Shown: positions 21,905 to 34,961 of the stretch, in pieces
How positions within the stretch are numbered: the first letter of the stretch is position 1
Layout: every line of letters starts with the position of its first letter
Assembly (NCBI GenBank): GCA_030549335.1
Contig: CM060196.1
Coordinates: forward strand, 11,671,501-11,735,500
Length of the DNA stretch: 64,000 nt
Reading direction: 5' to 3'
Source of the DNA: Pontederia crassipes
Taxonomy: Eukaryota; Streptophyta; Magnoliopsida; Commelinales; Pontederiaceae
Notes under the pieces: generated by a model
What the model saw: only the letters and a program-made list of their open reading frames with translations
Databases searched by the model: none
What the model was told of the DNA's origin: nothing
Position numbers and translations under genes: made by a program

Positions 21905-23600
21905 ATCAACTTTTTTTATGCACTATGATCCAAATCCGTCACAAGTGCATAACTTATTTGTACGATTCTAAACCGAATTCTCGTACTCTCAAACGTGTCA
22001 CTGAGTTGATAACCTATAAAACGTTGAAAGAAAAGTCAATTCAAAATTTATTAAAAAAAATATTTGTGAACAATCGAAACAAATTCTCACTTCACTTATC
22101 AACGAATTGTTCATCTCTTACTTTCAATACTGCATTGTTTGAAACTAAATGATTGATTTCGCTTTCCAATTCTTCAAATTGCTTGAAATTGAAGATTGTC
22201 ATTTAGCAAAATCACTTAGCAATAATTTGTTCAAACCTTATAACATATTAAATAAATATACTTACTCGAGATGCGATGCCATCTCGCTACAATTAGCTAC
22301 TTTATAACATATTTAATAAATACTATGTCCCTCAACACAACTTTGCATCATTTACCAAAAAAATGACATGGGTATTTAGTGGTGCAAAAAGTATTTTTGT
22401 TAACTTATCTTTCACCACCATCATGGTTTCTTGGAACTTGCGTATGCCATGATTGTATGTGTCGGCTCAAAGTACAATGAATTGGACATGTCCTTAGTGA
22501 AATACGTTTCACATAAAGAACTCTCAACTTTTGCCTTATTCTTTGGCTTTCTTCTCAATTATAGCATGCATCTTTTAAATGGATATATCCACTGATTTTC
22601 AATCGGGCGGACAATTTTGTACAATCAAGTGTTCCCACACTTAAAAAAAAAGAAGATGAAAATATCTTCTCAACATGCAAGATTGTTATCGCAAGACTCT
22701 AACCAAGACGACTTCTTTGCGGACGATGGATCCACAAACTTACTTTAAGAACATAGATAAGTTCATTAAAGTTTCCTAACTAGCTTTTGACAGAAGTTCT
22801 TTAAAAGCATTTGGACGCAACCTTTGAATGAATATGTGATAATAATGACTCTTCATATCATGTATCTTTCCATTTTCTATGTTAAAACAATTAGAAATCC
22901 TTTATGCATATATGTCTAGAAATTGATTATTGTACCCATTCAAAAACCACTTTCATTGATTATTGTCCCAAGACTTAAGTCGCTTCTTCATTGTTGCATT
23001 CTCCATTCTCCATTGTGAAGAAAAATAATATCTAATTATGGTCTTCTACATATAATTTTCATGTCATCACGCTTGTATACTATCTTTTTGTTCTTTCTTT
23101 AACATCTATAACGATGTTAAAAATGTTGTCGGATACGTTCTTCTCCATATGCATGACGTTCAAGTTATGTCCAATTATGTTTGAATACCAATAAGGAAAC
23201 TCTCAAAAAATAATTCTCTTCTCCCAATTATGTTCACTCTCAAACTTAATTTTCTTATAAAATTGACCTTCAATTTGAATGAGACTTGATTAAGTTTTTT
23301 TTTTTCTTGTTCTAGTACTTCTTGTCCCGTCAAATGACTTAGACACAATGTGTAATCAATTGTATTCTTTTTAAATGAGTTTCGTATCACAACAGATCTC
23401 TCCAAAGGCAAAAAAATCTGATGGCAATCAAACTAGCATACCTTCCTACTATTTTACAAATAAAATAATTTTGTATCCTTTCTGCATATGGGACAAGAAA
23501 TTTTACATGTTCGACTCATGTGGTGAAAGAAAATCTCATTTCTGGAACTCCATATGTGCAAACTACCAGATGCAAAGACCATGGACCAAGGAGCAATAGT
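21905..23600 (-). mobile_element. CACTA TNP2 middle fossil, unit 2
   Basis: Copy of the Transposase_21/DUF4218-like fossil, decayed by the same lesions and bounded by the Copia fossil on the left and the LINE fossil on the right. Confidence 0.8.
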
Positions 23601-23619
23601 ACTTCTAGGTGCTCTGACT

Positions 23620-25075
23620 CATAAATTATCTAATAGCTGCTCATGGAGAGGCAGCCGGAAGAACTGACCCCACATTTGACGTATAAGAAGAATTTTCCAG
23701 TAGGTGGATACGCTCGAGCAATCATGACGAGCATGCAAGACATCTTTCGAGCTTGAAGAGCATAGAGGACAAAGGTAATGGCACCAATGCCCCGTCGCTG
23801 CCTTAAGTTGGTGATTAAACTGTCATGAGATGCCATCCAAACGAAGGATCAGATCCCATGAGGTTCCTGCCAATTCCATATTAGTTTCCATATAGGATCG
23901 GCATGGTTATTCCGAGTGCGGAGTGCATAGGCAGATTTGATGTTGAGGATTTCATCTTCATTGGGTATCCAAGGAACTTTATCTGGGCCATGGGAGAGTT
24001 GGGGGGTGAGGGGGACAAATGGCTACAATCTAGAGGAATGTGGATTGTCTGTCAAGGTCCCAGCATCCTTGTGGAGGGATAATTGCAGACACTAGGATTC
24101 GAGTCTCTTGGTGTAGAGGTGTCCACAGCATCTTGATCGACAGTGGAGATTTTGGGATACAGGAGTGGGTCCCAAAGTTTGTGGATCTCCCATCCCCAAT
24201 ACAACGGCCAAAGGAGCCAATGATTTTTGGTCATACTTCACAAATTGCGCGCCAAAGGGTAGACGATTGACTCTATGCAATGAAGCTCGGTGAGTTGCTC
24301 TTGGTGCTTTTATATTTGTGGAGTACTTGCACCAAGAGTTGTTGCGGCTGAGTTAGGGATCACTAGAGAGATTTTGCCATGAAAGCCTCATTAACTATTC
24401 AAAGTGAGCAGATGACAAGTCTACAAAATGCTAGGTGTTGGGTGATTTTTTGCCAATTGATTGTGTGTAGCTTCCTATTGTCCTCATTGTGGCTCCAAAG
24501 GAAATTTTTGCATAGCTTCTCAACTTCGTCCAGGATTCCAATTAGAAGTTTTGTAGGCTGCATAATGTGGGCTGGTAGAGGGATGGCAACCGAGTTAACG
24601 AGCGTTAGTCGTCCAGCAAAGAAGAGAGTCCTGGCTGACGAACTAGATAGAGGAGATTGGATTTTGTAAATGAATTGACCATAAGTTTCCTTTGTGATTC
24701 TTCCATGGCGTAAAGGAACTCCAAGATATATATTTCCCGAGGTTGTCTCTGATATTGAATCCATACATTTGCTGAATTTCATTTTTAGCACATTGAGAGA
24801 CATTGCTTGACAAGAGGAGGGCGCGTTCGGAGGCATTATGTTGCATGTCAGAGGCAGAGCAAAATAGCGAGATGGCGTCGAAGGTGATCTGCATAGACGA
24901 CTTTGAGGCCTTGGAGAAAATAAGGAGATCATCAGCAAAAGTAGTATGTGTGAGTTTTGGCCGATCAATCTTGATAGCCGTCGAGTCCTGTGGCTTTAAA
25001 TAGATGCATGCCCCATAGTTCCTTCCGGATTTCTCAAGAAGAGAATGGGCATTCCAGATGGCGCATGTGCCTCAA
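23620..25075 (-). mobile_element. LINE fossil, unit 2/3 boundary
   Basis: The best full-length example of the shared segment. FADDLLIF is near 24941-24918, followed by LGVPLRHGRITKETYGQFIY, GRLTLVNSVA, AHIMQPTKL and KLCKNFLWSHNEDNRKLHTINW, then the zf-RVT-like MASHDSLITNLRQRRG at 23836. Endonuclease, the N-terminal RT and a poly(A) tail are missing, so it is truncated at the 5' end and its 3' end is not a normal LINE terminus. Several frame breaks. Confidence 0.88.
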
Positions 25076-25299
25076 TGTATACACATTTCATTTTCAATGA
25101 ATATTCATTGAGGCAACAGACATATAGAGAATATTATGTCTCATCATGACAAAAATAAAAGTAGCAATTGGAAGTTATAAATGATTATATTTTGGAGCTT
25201 AAGAGGAATACTCAAGCATGTTCAGGTTAGCTAGCAATTACTTCAGTACAATCCTTAGAGTTTAGGCTATCATATTTATCAGAATACTCCTAAGTGCCA

Positions 25300-26220
25300 C
25301 AGTACAAGTCTGCCAAATATATAGCTGACTCAGCCTGGTGATGGTAAAGAGATGCTAAATTGCGGCTAAAAGCAATAGCCACACTTTAGCATCGACACAA
25401 AGCCATGCTAAAGTGATGCCAACTTTCGGTAACTGTTAGCGTCGCCATGACGCCAAAGCAAACGACGGCGCTACTAGCGTCACCTCTCGACACTAGTTCG
25501 ACATTATGATGATGCTATAAGTCGTGTTGCAATGCGATAATTAGAGCCGCTAGTTAGACACTAAAGTGACGTTGATCATGTCGTTCGGGACGCCAATATG
25601 ATGCTAAATGCGAACTCTATTCTAACGCTAATGTGGCATTAAAATAATTATCTACGGGCACATTATTGTATATGGATGATGTTTCAAGATAATTTACCAT
25701 TATTGCTGTTAAGAATAGTCTACTTCTCACTTTGCGTGATGGCCACCATTCATCCTTGATTCCTTTCGACGGATACTTAGAGTAATACAATTGTTGTATC
25801 TGTTCTGCGAATACGAATGGATCCTATGATTGAAGTCTTGAGCGAAAATTAATATCTATCAATTTAAACTTTTGATAAACTTTAGCTCCCTTTTTCATAT
25901 GGAACCAACGGCATTTTAACACTACGACCTTTTAATTTTTTTCCATATAGGATAATTCTATGATTTCTTCTATAATGTCGTAATAACCTAACTCGTTGAC
26001 CACGTACATGCTTTCCAAAACACCTATGCCACAATTAATAGTAGAATATTGTTCATTGATAACATTTGCATTTTCGACATGGGCATAAGCTTTCACCACA
26101 TGAAGAAGCTAACGTCTTCATTTCGACACGCCTCCTTAATAAATTCATCAACATCATCTTTATATTCTTTTATTATAACGTCACGTTTATCCTTCCAACG
26201 ACGAATCCAACTACGATGTC
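25300..26220 (-). mobile_element. CACTA end plus TNP2 fossil, unit 3
   Basis: Shared fossil, terminus CAGTACAAG. The Transpos_assoc-like frame lies on the minus strand near 26220-26100. Confidence 0.72.
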
Positions 26221-27216
26221 AAAAGCTAAACTTTAAAATTTAATAAAATAAATTCACATTAATCCATAAATGCTATCAAATAGAAACATAACTATGTAGA
26301 AATTTTCGTGCATATGCAAGCAATTTGCATCAACTTTGGCCAGTGGATCTCTAAAGACCTTGAGGAATGTAATTAAACAATCCTAGCAAAAAGATTAGTA
26401 TTATAACAAGATCCAATTCATTAATAACCAAGAACTAACTATAATATCATAGTTAAGATATTTAGCAGAATGGACATAACTCTGGTGAACTGGTGCAAGA
26501 TCTTATCAATATATTGTATCTTGTTGTATTATAATTTTTCTCTCAACTTCTATTACACTGCTTACATCAGCTGCTAACTAAATATCAGAATGATATAGAA
26601 CTGACGAAAGTAAGTAATTATTATAAAGAGAAATTAGTTTAAACAAAGTTTAAGAAAAAAAACTTCGATATTTAGGCCTCAACAGTGAGTTCATGAAAGA
26701 GTCCGTTCACCCACATTCTCCTCCTCGCGACGTAAAGTTCTTTAAGTCTTAATGTTTAACCTTATCCAAAAGTACGTTAAAACTTGGCGAAAAAGAAGTG
26801 ATGGACTGAAGAAATAAATGGATAAAACTTAGTTATAAACGATTGAAAGGAAAATACATTATAGTCATTTTATATTAATTGACTGCGATTATAACTCATT
26901 GTCGTCCTCCACAACCTCAATATCACATACCATAATAGTCATTTTTTATTAATTGACTACGACTATAACTCATTGTCGCCCCACAACCTCCATATATCAT
27001 CATGTCAAATAATTCACGAAAGAATGATCCTTCCCATTAGCACGTGTATCACTAGGTGGGAATGGTCGGACTTTAGGATAAAACTGATCCTTCCGGGCAG
27101 TTTCGGCTTGAAGAGGACAAATTTTGAGTAACAGCAAGTCATCAAGCGTCTTCCCAGTGGTTTGGAATGGTTGAACTTTGGGATAAAACAGGACATTCCG
27201 ATCCTTCAGGGCAGTG

Positions 27217-27224
27217 TATATATA
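27217..27224 (+). promoter_or_regulatory. TATA box of copy 3
   Basis: TATATATA, 116 bp upstream of the start codon, in the same context as at copy 2. Confidence 0.65.
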
Positions 27225-27332
27225 CAATTGTTCTCTGCATACATTATCTCAACTTCTCATGCCCGACGCTCCTAGCTAGTTTCTTCGTCCTCGCCGAAAC
27301 ACACGTCCGCTGAGCTCCCGGCAATTGCAAAA

Positions 27333-28181
27333 ATGGCCGCATGCGATTTCAGAAAGCTTTACAGGGAGTACATTGGACACCTCGATAATGGCGTCAACTT
27401 CACCGACGTACCCATCAACTCCGATGTCAACTTCCACTTCATCCTCGCCTCCGCCATCGACTACACGAAGACCCCGACGCCCAAGCCCACCAATGGCGCG
27501 TTCGACGTCTTCTGGGACAGCAACAGCCTCAACCCCGAGGCCGTCGCCAGCATCAAGCATAGCCACAAGCACTTGAAGGTCGCACTCAGCCTCGGCGGGG
27601 CAAGCGTCTGCGGTACTGACGTAGTCTTCACCGCCACCGACGTGGATTCCTGTGTAGACAACGCCGTATCCTCGCTGACCTCCATCATTCTGGAGTACCA
27701 CATCGATGGCATCGACATCGACTACGAAGCCTTCCAGCCTGACTCCGTGCACACCTTTGTGGAGTGTATCGGGAAGTTGATCACGACCCTCAAGCACGAA
27801 AAACTCATATCCTTCGCTTCCATTGCTCCACACGACAACGCCCTGGTCCAGGGCTACTACATGGCACTGTGGAAGACGTACAGTAGTGTTATCGACTATG
27901 TAAACTTCAAGTTTTACCAATATCCCAGCTTGGACGTGGAAACGTTCCTGGACCACTACAACCAGCAACTCAAGAACTACACTGGTGGAAATGTTCTGGC
28001 AAGCTTCCGTACCGATGGGGTTGGCGGGTTAACACCTGGGAACGGCTTCTTCCGTGCCTGCGCGAGGCTCAAGGGGGAAAATAAGCTTCCAGGGATCTTT
28101 GCGTGGTCTGCGGACGCGTCACTTGCATCTGCAAGTGGGTTCATACACGAGAAAGAAGCGCAGAATCTACTTGCGAATTAA
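27333..28181 (+). CDS. GH18 chitinase-like protein, copy 3
   Basis: A 282-residue frame almost identical to the copy at 19709, with SLGG, DGIDIDYE (Glu132) and the C-terminal Trp retained. It shares Ser65 and His76 with that copy. It differs by Asp103 for Asn, Cys107 for Trp, Cys145 for Gly, His155 for Gln and Ala244 for Glu. Loss of Trp107 is unique to this copy and could affect folding or packing, since this Trp is kept in every other copy. The start is the only in-frame ATG after an upstream TAG. The TATA box at 27217 is 116 bp before the start, and AATAAA lies about 270 bp past the stop. An antisense Copia LTR fossil begins about 285 bp downstream. Confidence 0.93.
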   Translation: MAACDFRKLYREYIGHLDNGVNFTDVPINSDVNFHFILASAIDYTKTPTPKPTNGAFDVFWDSNSLNPEAVASIKHSHKHLKVALSLGGASVCGTDVVFTATDVDSCVDNAVSSLTSIILEYHIDGIDIDYEAFQPDSVHTFVECIGKLITTLKHEKLISFASIAPHDNALVQGYYMALWKTYSSVIDYVNFKFYQYPSLDVETFLDHYNQQLKNYTGGNVLASFRTDGVGGLTPGNGFFRACARLKGENKLPGIFAWSADASLASASGFIHEKEAQNLLAN

Positions 28182-28465
28182 TGGCCAGTGATCACCGTAT
28201 GCATTGGCAGATGCGCTGTACGTGCAGGCGGAAATCTTTCACATCCACCCGGCAAGTTGAATTTGTGTGTGAATGTTGTTGTGCTCTGGTGTTATCGTCT
28301 ATATGTAATCTAAATAATGGTGTGATAGAGAATGAGGGGTTGTGGCACAGTAGTACATACAGCCTTTTCATTCCTCTTTTACGCCTTATTTATTCGCTTC
28401 AATATATATATGTAGATGTATCTCAGAGCTATATATGTCTTAGTTTGTAATTGAAATAAAAAGGG

Positions 28466-29530
28466 TGTGATCCGAATTATTATTAACGCGCGCAATATTC
28501 GTATGAACTTTATATATTATATTTTGGATTCATTTAAATAGAAGTCAAGTTAAAATTTCATAACGATTCTGCAGAAAGCTAAACAAGATGGATTCCGGAG
28601 AAAGACAAAAGGAGGAACTTGCATTAATGTCAACCAACTATTATGTCTCACCCTTCTATTTATGTTGTGTGAAACTGCAGCTTACTAAAAATGTTCTGGA
28701 TGTTTCTCCTAGCTATACTACCTTTTATGCAAGAAATACAAAATGAACACTCTCCCTCGAGTTGATAGATGATAGAGATCTAGGAAACTCTACTTGCCAA
28801 CTAAATGGCTGTCGTATTGTCTGACATTGAAGTTTAGTAAGAATATTAGCTACCTTATCTTTAGAAGAAACATGTCGTAGGTGAACAAGGGATTACATAT
28901 ATCAATTGCGAACAAAATTGCAATCCACTTCAAAGTGTTTTGTTCGCTCATGAAAAAATAAATTCTGTGCAATCTGAATTGCTACTGTGCTGTCACGAAA
29001 TAATATAATTGTAAGTGAAACAAAAATTCGTAGTTCTCAAGGAAGTCGTTGCAGCCAAATAACTTCTAAAACTGCTAATGCAAGACTTCAATATTCTGCC
29101 TTTGCATTTGATTGAGAAACCATTGATTGTTTTTTATTTCCATGAAATTATAAAATCTCCTAACTTGATAGAATATGCAGAGACCGAACATTGTGTCACA
29201 GCACATTAAGCTCATTCCGCGTCACAGTATGCCACTAACTCACGAAGTTTTAGCAGGAAACAATGGGCCCTTTGTAGGAGATCCTTTTAGATATTGTATA
29301 ATATGTAATGCAACCTTTTGATGCGAGTGATCCAGTCTATTCTATGCATGAATTGTCTTAAATGATGCACAACAAACCCTATGTTTGGGAGAGTCATGAG
29401 TTAAGTAAACGAGATGACGATAAGCCACTAAAAAAGTTTTCAATCATTTATCGAAGAGTCTACGAGTAACGATTCACCTTGACCGGATGGATGTTTATCA
29501 TAGACATGCGCGGTGACCTTTACATTCTAT
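28466..29530 (-). mobile_element. Copia fossil fragment, unit 3
   Basis: Copy of the shared minus-strand RT/RNase H/LTR fossil; it is nearly identical to the unit 4 copy, including small shared indels. Broken. Confidence 0.85.
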
Positions 29531-29539
29531 TCAAGTGGA

Positions 29540-31230
29540 GTATCAACTTTTTTTATGCACTATGATCCAAATCCGTCACAAGTGCATAACTTATTTGTAC
29601 GATTCTAAACTGAATTCTCGTACTCTCAAACGTGTCACTGAGTTGATAACCTATAAAACGTTGAAAGAAAAGTCAATTCAAAATTTATTAAAAAAAATAT
29701 TTGTGAACAATCGAAACAAATTCTCACTTCACTTATCAACGAATTGTTCATCTCTTACTTTCAATACTGCATTGTTTGAAACTAAATGATTGATTTCGCT
29801 TTCCAATTCTTCAAATTGCTTGAAATTGAAGATTGTCATTTAGCAAAATCACTTAGCAATAATTTGTTCAAACCTTATAACATATTAAATAAATATACTT
29901 ACTCGAGATGCGATGCCATCTCGCTACAATTAGCTACTTTATAACATATTAAATAAATACTATGTCCCTCAACACAACTTTGCATCATTTACCAAAAAAA
30001 TGACATGGGTATTTAGTGGTGCAAAAAGTATTTTTGTTAACTTATCTTTCACCACCATCATGGTTTCTTGGAACTTGCGTATGCCATGATTGTATGTGTC
30101 GGCTCAAAGTACAATGAATTGGACATGTCCTTAATGAAATACGTTTCACATAAAGAACTCTCAACTTTTGCCTTATTCTTTGGCTTTCTTCTCAATTATA
30201 GCATGCATCTTTTAAATGGATATATCCACTGATTTTCAATCGGGCGGACAATTTTGTACAATCAAGTGTTCCCACACTTTAAAAAAAAAGAAGATGAAAA
30301 TATCTTCTCAACATGCAAGATTGTTGACGCAAGACTCTAACCAAGACGACTTCTTTGCGGACGATGGATCCACAAACTTACTTTAAGAACATAGATAAGT
30401 TCATTAAAGTTTCCTAACTAGCTTTTGACAGAAGTTCTTTAAAAGCATTTGGACGCAACCTTTGAATGAATATGTGATAATAATGACTCTTCATATCATG
30501 TATCTTTCCATTTTCTATGTTAAAACAATTAGAAATCCTTTATGCATATATGTCTAGAAATTGATTATTGTACCCATTCAAAAACCACTTTCATTGATTA
30601 TTGTCCCAAGACTTAAGTCGCTTCTTCATTGTTGAATTCACCATTGTGAAGAAAAATAATATCTAATTATGGTCTTCTACATATAATTTTCATGTCATCA
30701 CGCTTGTATACTATCTTTTTGTTCTTTCTTTAACATCTATAACGATGTTAAAAATGTTGTCGGATACGTTCTTCTCCATATGCATGACGTTCAAGTTATG
30801 TCCAATTATGTTTGAATACCAATAAGGAAACTCTCAAAAAATAATTCTCTTCTCCCAATTATGTTCACTCTCAAACTTAATTTTCTTATAAAATTGACCT
30901 TCAATTTGAATGAGACTTGATTAAGTTTTTTTTTTTCTTGTTCTAGTACTTCTTGTCCCGTCAAATGACTTAGACACAATGTGTAATCAATTGTATTCTT
31001 TTTAAATGAGTTTCGTATCACAACAGATCTCTCCAAAGGCAAAAAAATCTGATGGCAATCAAACTAGCATACCTTCCTACTATTTTACAAATAAAATAAT
31101 TTTGTATCCTTTCTGCATATGGGACAAGAAATTTTACATGTTCGACTCATGTGGTGAAAGAAAATCTCATTTCTGGAACTCCATATGTGCAAACTACCAG
31201 ATGCAAAGACCATGGACCAAGGAGCAATAG
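29540..31230 (-). mobile_element. CACTA TNP2 middle fossil, unit 3
   Basis: The clearest reading of GHNLNVMHMEKNVSDNIFN is on the minus strand at about 30740-30820. Otherwise as in unit 2. Confidence 0.8.
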
Positions 31231-31249
31231 TACTTCTAGGTGCTCTGAC

Positions 31250-32705
31250 TCATAAATTATCTAATAGCTGCTCATGGAGAGGCAGCCGGAAGAACTGACC
31301 CCACATTTGACGTATAAGAAGAATTTTCCAGTAGGTGGATACGCTCGAGCAATCATGACGAGCATGCAAGACATCTTTCGAGCTTGAAGAGCATAGAGGA
31401 CAAAGGTAATGGCACCAATGCCCCGTCGCTGCCTTAAGTTGGTGATTAAACTGTCATGAGATGCCATCCAAACGAAGGATCAGATCCCATGAGGTTCCTG
31501 CCAATTCCATATTAGTTTCCATATAGGATCGGCATGGTTATTCCGAGTGCGGAGTGCATAGGCAGATTTGATGTTGAGGATTTCATCTTCATTGGGTATC
31601 CAAGGAACTTTATCTGGGCCATGGGAGAGTTCGGGGGTGAGGGGGACAAATGGCTACAATCTAGAGGAATGTGGATTGTCTGTCAAGGTCCCAGCATCCT
31701 TGTGGAGGGATAATTGCAGACACTAGGATTCGAGTCTCCTGGTGTAGAGGTGTCCACAGCATCTAGATCGACAGTGGTGATTTTGGGATACAGGAGTGGG
31801 TCCCAAAGTTTGTGGACCTCCCATCCCCAATACAACGGCCAAAGGAGCCAATGATTTTCGGTCATACTTCACAAATTGCGCGCCAAAGGGTAGACGATTG
31901 ACTCTACGCAATGAAGCTCGGTGAGTTGCTCTTGGTGCTTTTATATTTGTGGAGTACTTGCACCAAGAGTTGTTGCGGCTGAGATAGGGATCACTAGAGA
32001 GATTTTGCCATGAAAGCCTCATTAACTATTCAAAGTGAGCAGATGACAAGTCTACAAAATGCTGTGTTGGGTGATTTTTGGCCAATTGATTGTGTGTAGC
32101 TTCCTATTGTCCTCATTGTGGCTCCAAAGGAAATTTTTGCATAGCTTCTCAACTTCGTCCAGGATTCCAATTAGAAGTTTTGTAGGCTGCATAATGTGGG
32201 CTGGTAGAGGGATGGCAACCGAGTTAACGAGCGTTAGGCGTCCAGCAAAGAAGAGAGTCCTGGCTGACGAACTGGATAGAGGAGATTGGATTTTGTAAAT
32301 GAATTGACCATAAGTTTCCTTTGTGATTCTTCCATGGCGCAAAGGAACTCCAAGATATATATTTCCCGAGGTTGTCTCTGATATTGAATCCATACATTTG
32401 CTGAATTTCATTTTTAGCACATTGAGAGACATTGCTTGACAAGAGGAGGGCGCGTTCGGAGGCATTATGTTGCATGTCAGAGGCAGAGCAAAATAGCGAG
32501 ATGGCGTCGAAGGTGATCTGCATAGACGACTTTGAGGCCTTGGAGAAAATAAGGAGATCATCAGCAAAAGTAGTATGCGTGAGTTTTGGCCGATCAATCT
32601 TGATTGCCATCGGGTCCTGTGGCTTTAAATGGATGCGTACCCCATAGTTCCTTCCGGATTTCTCAAGAAGAGAATGGGCATTCAAGATGGCGCATGTGCC
32701 TCAAT
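31250..32705 (-). mobile_element. LINE fossil, unit 3/4 boundary
   Basis: Shared LINE segment, collinear with the copy at 23620-25075 and broken in the same manner. Confidence 0.85.
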
Positions 32706-32928
32706 GTATATACATTTCATTTTCAATGAATATTCGTTGAGGCAACAGACATATAGAGAATATTATGTCTCATCATGACAAAAATAAAAGTAGCAATTGG
32801 AAGTTATAAATGATTATATTTTGGAGCTTAAGAGGAATACTCAAGCATGTTCAGGTTAGCTAGCAATTACTTCAGTACAATCCTTAGAGTTTAGGCTATC
32901 ATATTTATCAGAATACTCCTAAGTGCCA

Positions 32929-33850
32929 CAGTACAAGTCTGCCAAATATATAGCTGACTCAGCCTGGTGATGGTAAAGAGATGCTAAATTGCGGCTAAAA
33001 GCAATAGCCACACTTTAGCATCGACACAAAGCCATGCTAAAGTGATGCCAACTTTCGGTAACTGTTAGCGTCGCCATGACGCCAAAGCAAACGACGGCGC
33101 TACTAGCGTCACCTCTCGACACTAGTTCGACATTATGATGATGCTATAAGTCGTGTTGCAATGCGATAATTAGAGCCGCTAGTTAGACACTAAAGTGACG
33201 TTGATCATGTCGTTCGGGACGCCAATATGATGCTAAATGCGAACTCTATTCTAACGCTAATGTGGCATTAAAATAATTATCTACGGGCACATTATCGTAT
33301 ATGGATGATGTTTCAAGATAATTTACCATTATTGCTGTTAAGAATAGTCTACTTCTCACTTTGCGTGATGGCCACCATTCATCCTTGATTCCTTTCGACG
33401 GATACTTAGTGTAATACAATTGTTGTGTCTGTTCTGCGAATACGAATGGATCCTATGATTGAAGTCTTGAGCGAAAATTAATATCTATCAATTTAAACTT
33501 TTGATAAACTTTAGCTCCCTTTTTCATATGGAACCAACGGCATTTTAACACTACGACCTTTTAATTTTTTTCCATATAGGATAATTCTATGATTTCTTCT
33601 ACAATGTCGTAATAACCTAACTCGTTGACCACGTACATGCTTTCCAAAACACCTATGCCACAATTAATAGTAGAATATTGTTCATTGATAACATTTGCAT
33701 TTTCGACATGGGCATAAGCATTCACCACATGAAAAAGCTAACGTCTTCATTTCGACACGCCTCCTTAATAAATTCATCAACACCATCTTTATATTCTTTT
33801 ATTATAACGTCACGTTTATCCTTCCAACGGCGAATCCAACTACGATGTCA
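32929..33850 (-). mobile_element. CACTA end plus TNP2 fossil, unit 4
   Basis: Shared fossil, terminus CAGTACAAG. Confidence 0.72.
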
Positions 33851-34845
33851 AAAGCTAAACTTTAAATTTAATAAAATAAATTCACATTAATCCATAAATG
33901 CTATCAAATAGCAACATAACTATGTAGAAATTTTCCTGCATATGCAAGCAATTTGCATCAACTTTGGCCAATTGATCTCTAAAAACCTTGAGGATTGTAA
34001 TTAAACAGTCCTAGCAAAAAGATTAGTATTATAACAAGATCCAATTCAATAATGAACAAGAACTAACTTTAATATCATAGTTAAGATATTTAGCAGAATG
34101 GACATAACTCTGGTGAACTGGTGCAAGATCTTATCAATGTATTGTATCTTGTTGTATTATAATTTTTCTCTCAACTTCTATTACACTGCTTACATCAGCT
34201 GCTAACTAAATATCAGAATGATATAGAAGTGACGAAAGTAAGTAATTATTATAATGAGAAATTAGTTTAAACAAAGTTTAAGAAAAAAAAACTTCGATAT
34301 TTAGGCCTTAACAGTGAGTTCATGAAAGAGTCTGTTCACCCACATTCTCCTCCTCGCGACGTAAAGTTCTTTAAGTCTTAATGTTTAACCTTATCCAAAA
34401 GTACGTTAAAACTTGGCAAAAAAGAAGTGATGGACTGAAGAAATAAATGGATAAAACTTAGTTATAAACGATTGAAAGGAAAATACATTATAGTCATTTT
34501 ATATTAATTGACTGCGATTATAACTCATTGTCGCCCTCCACAACCTCAATATCACATACCATAATAGTCATTTTTTATTAATTGACTACGACTATAACTC
34601 ATTGTCGCCCCACAACCTCCATATATCATCATGTCAAATAATTCACGAAAGAATGATCCTTCCCATTAGCACGTGTATCACTAGGTGGGAATGGTCGGAC
34701 TTTAGGATAAAACTGATCCTTCCGGGTAGTTTCGGCTTGAAGAGGACAAATTTTGAGTAACAGCAAGTCATCAAACGTCTTCCCAGTGGTTTGGAATGGT
34801 TGAACTTTGGGATAAAACAGGACATTCCGATCCTTCAGGGCAGTG

Positions 34846-34853
34846 TATATATA
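34846..34853 (+). promoter_or_regulatory. TATA box of copy 4
   Basis: TATATATA, 116 bp upstream of the start codon. Confidence 0.65.
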
Positions 34854-34961
34854 CAATTGTTCTCTGCATACATTATCTCAACTTCTCATGCCCGACGCTC
34901 CTAGCTAGTTTCTTCGTCCTCGCCGAAACACACGTCCGCTGAGCTCCCTGCAATTGCAAAA

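Larger units (their letters stand above)
13705..24501 (+). repeat. Array unit 2 (carries solo LTR)
   Basis: Length is 10797 bp, or about 7623 bp without the 3169-bp solo LTR and its 5-bp target duplication at 13728-13732/16902-16906. Contains the intact gene at 19709. Confidence 0.85.
24502..32130 (+). repeat. Array unit 3
   Basis: A complete 7629-bp unit with all fossils and the intact gene at 27333. Its downstream half is almost identical to that of unit 4, while its gene is of the unit-2 type. Confidence 0.85.
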
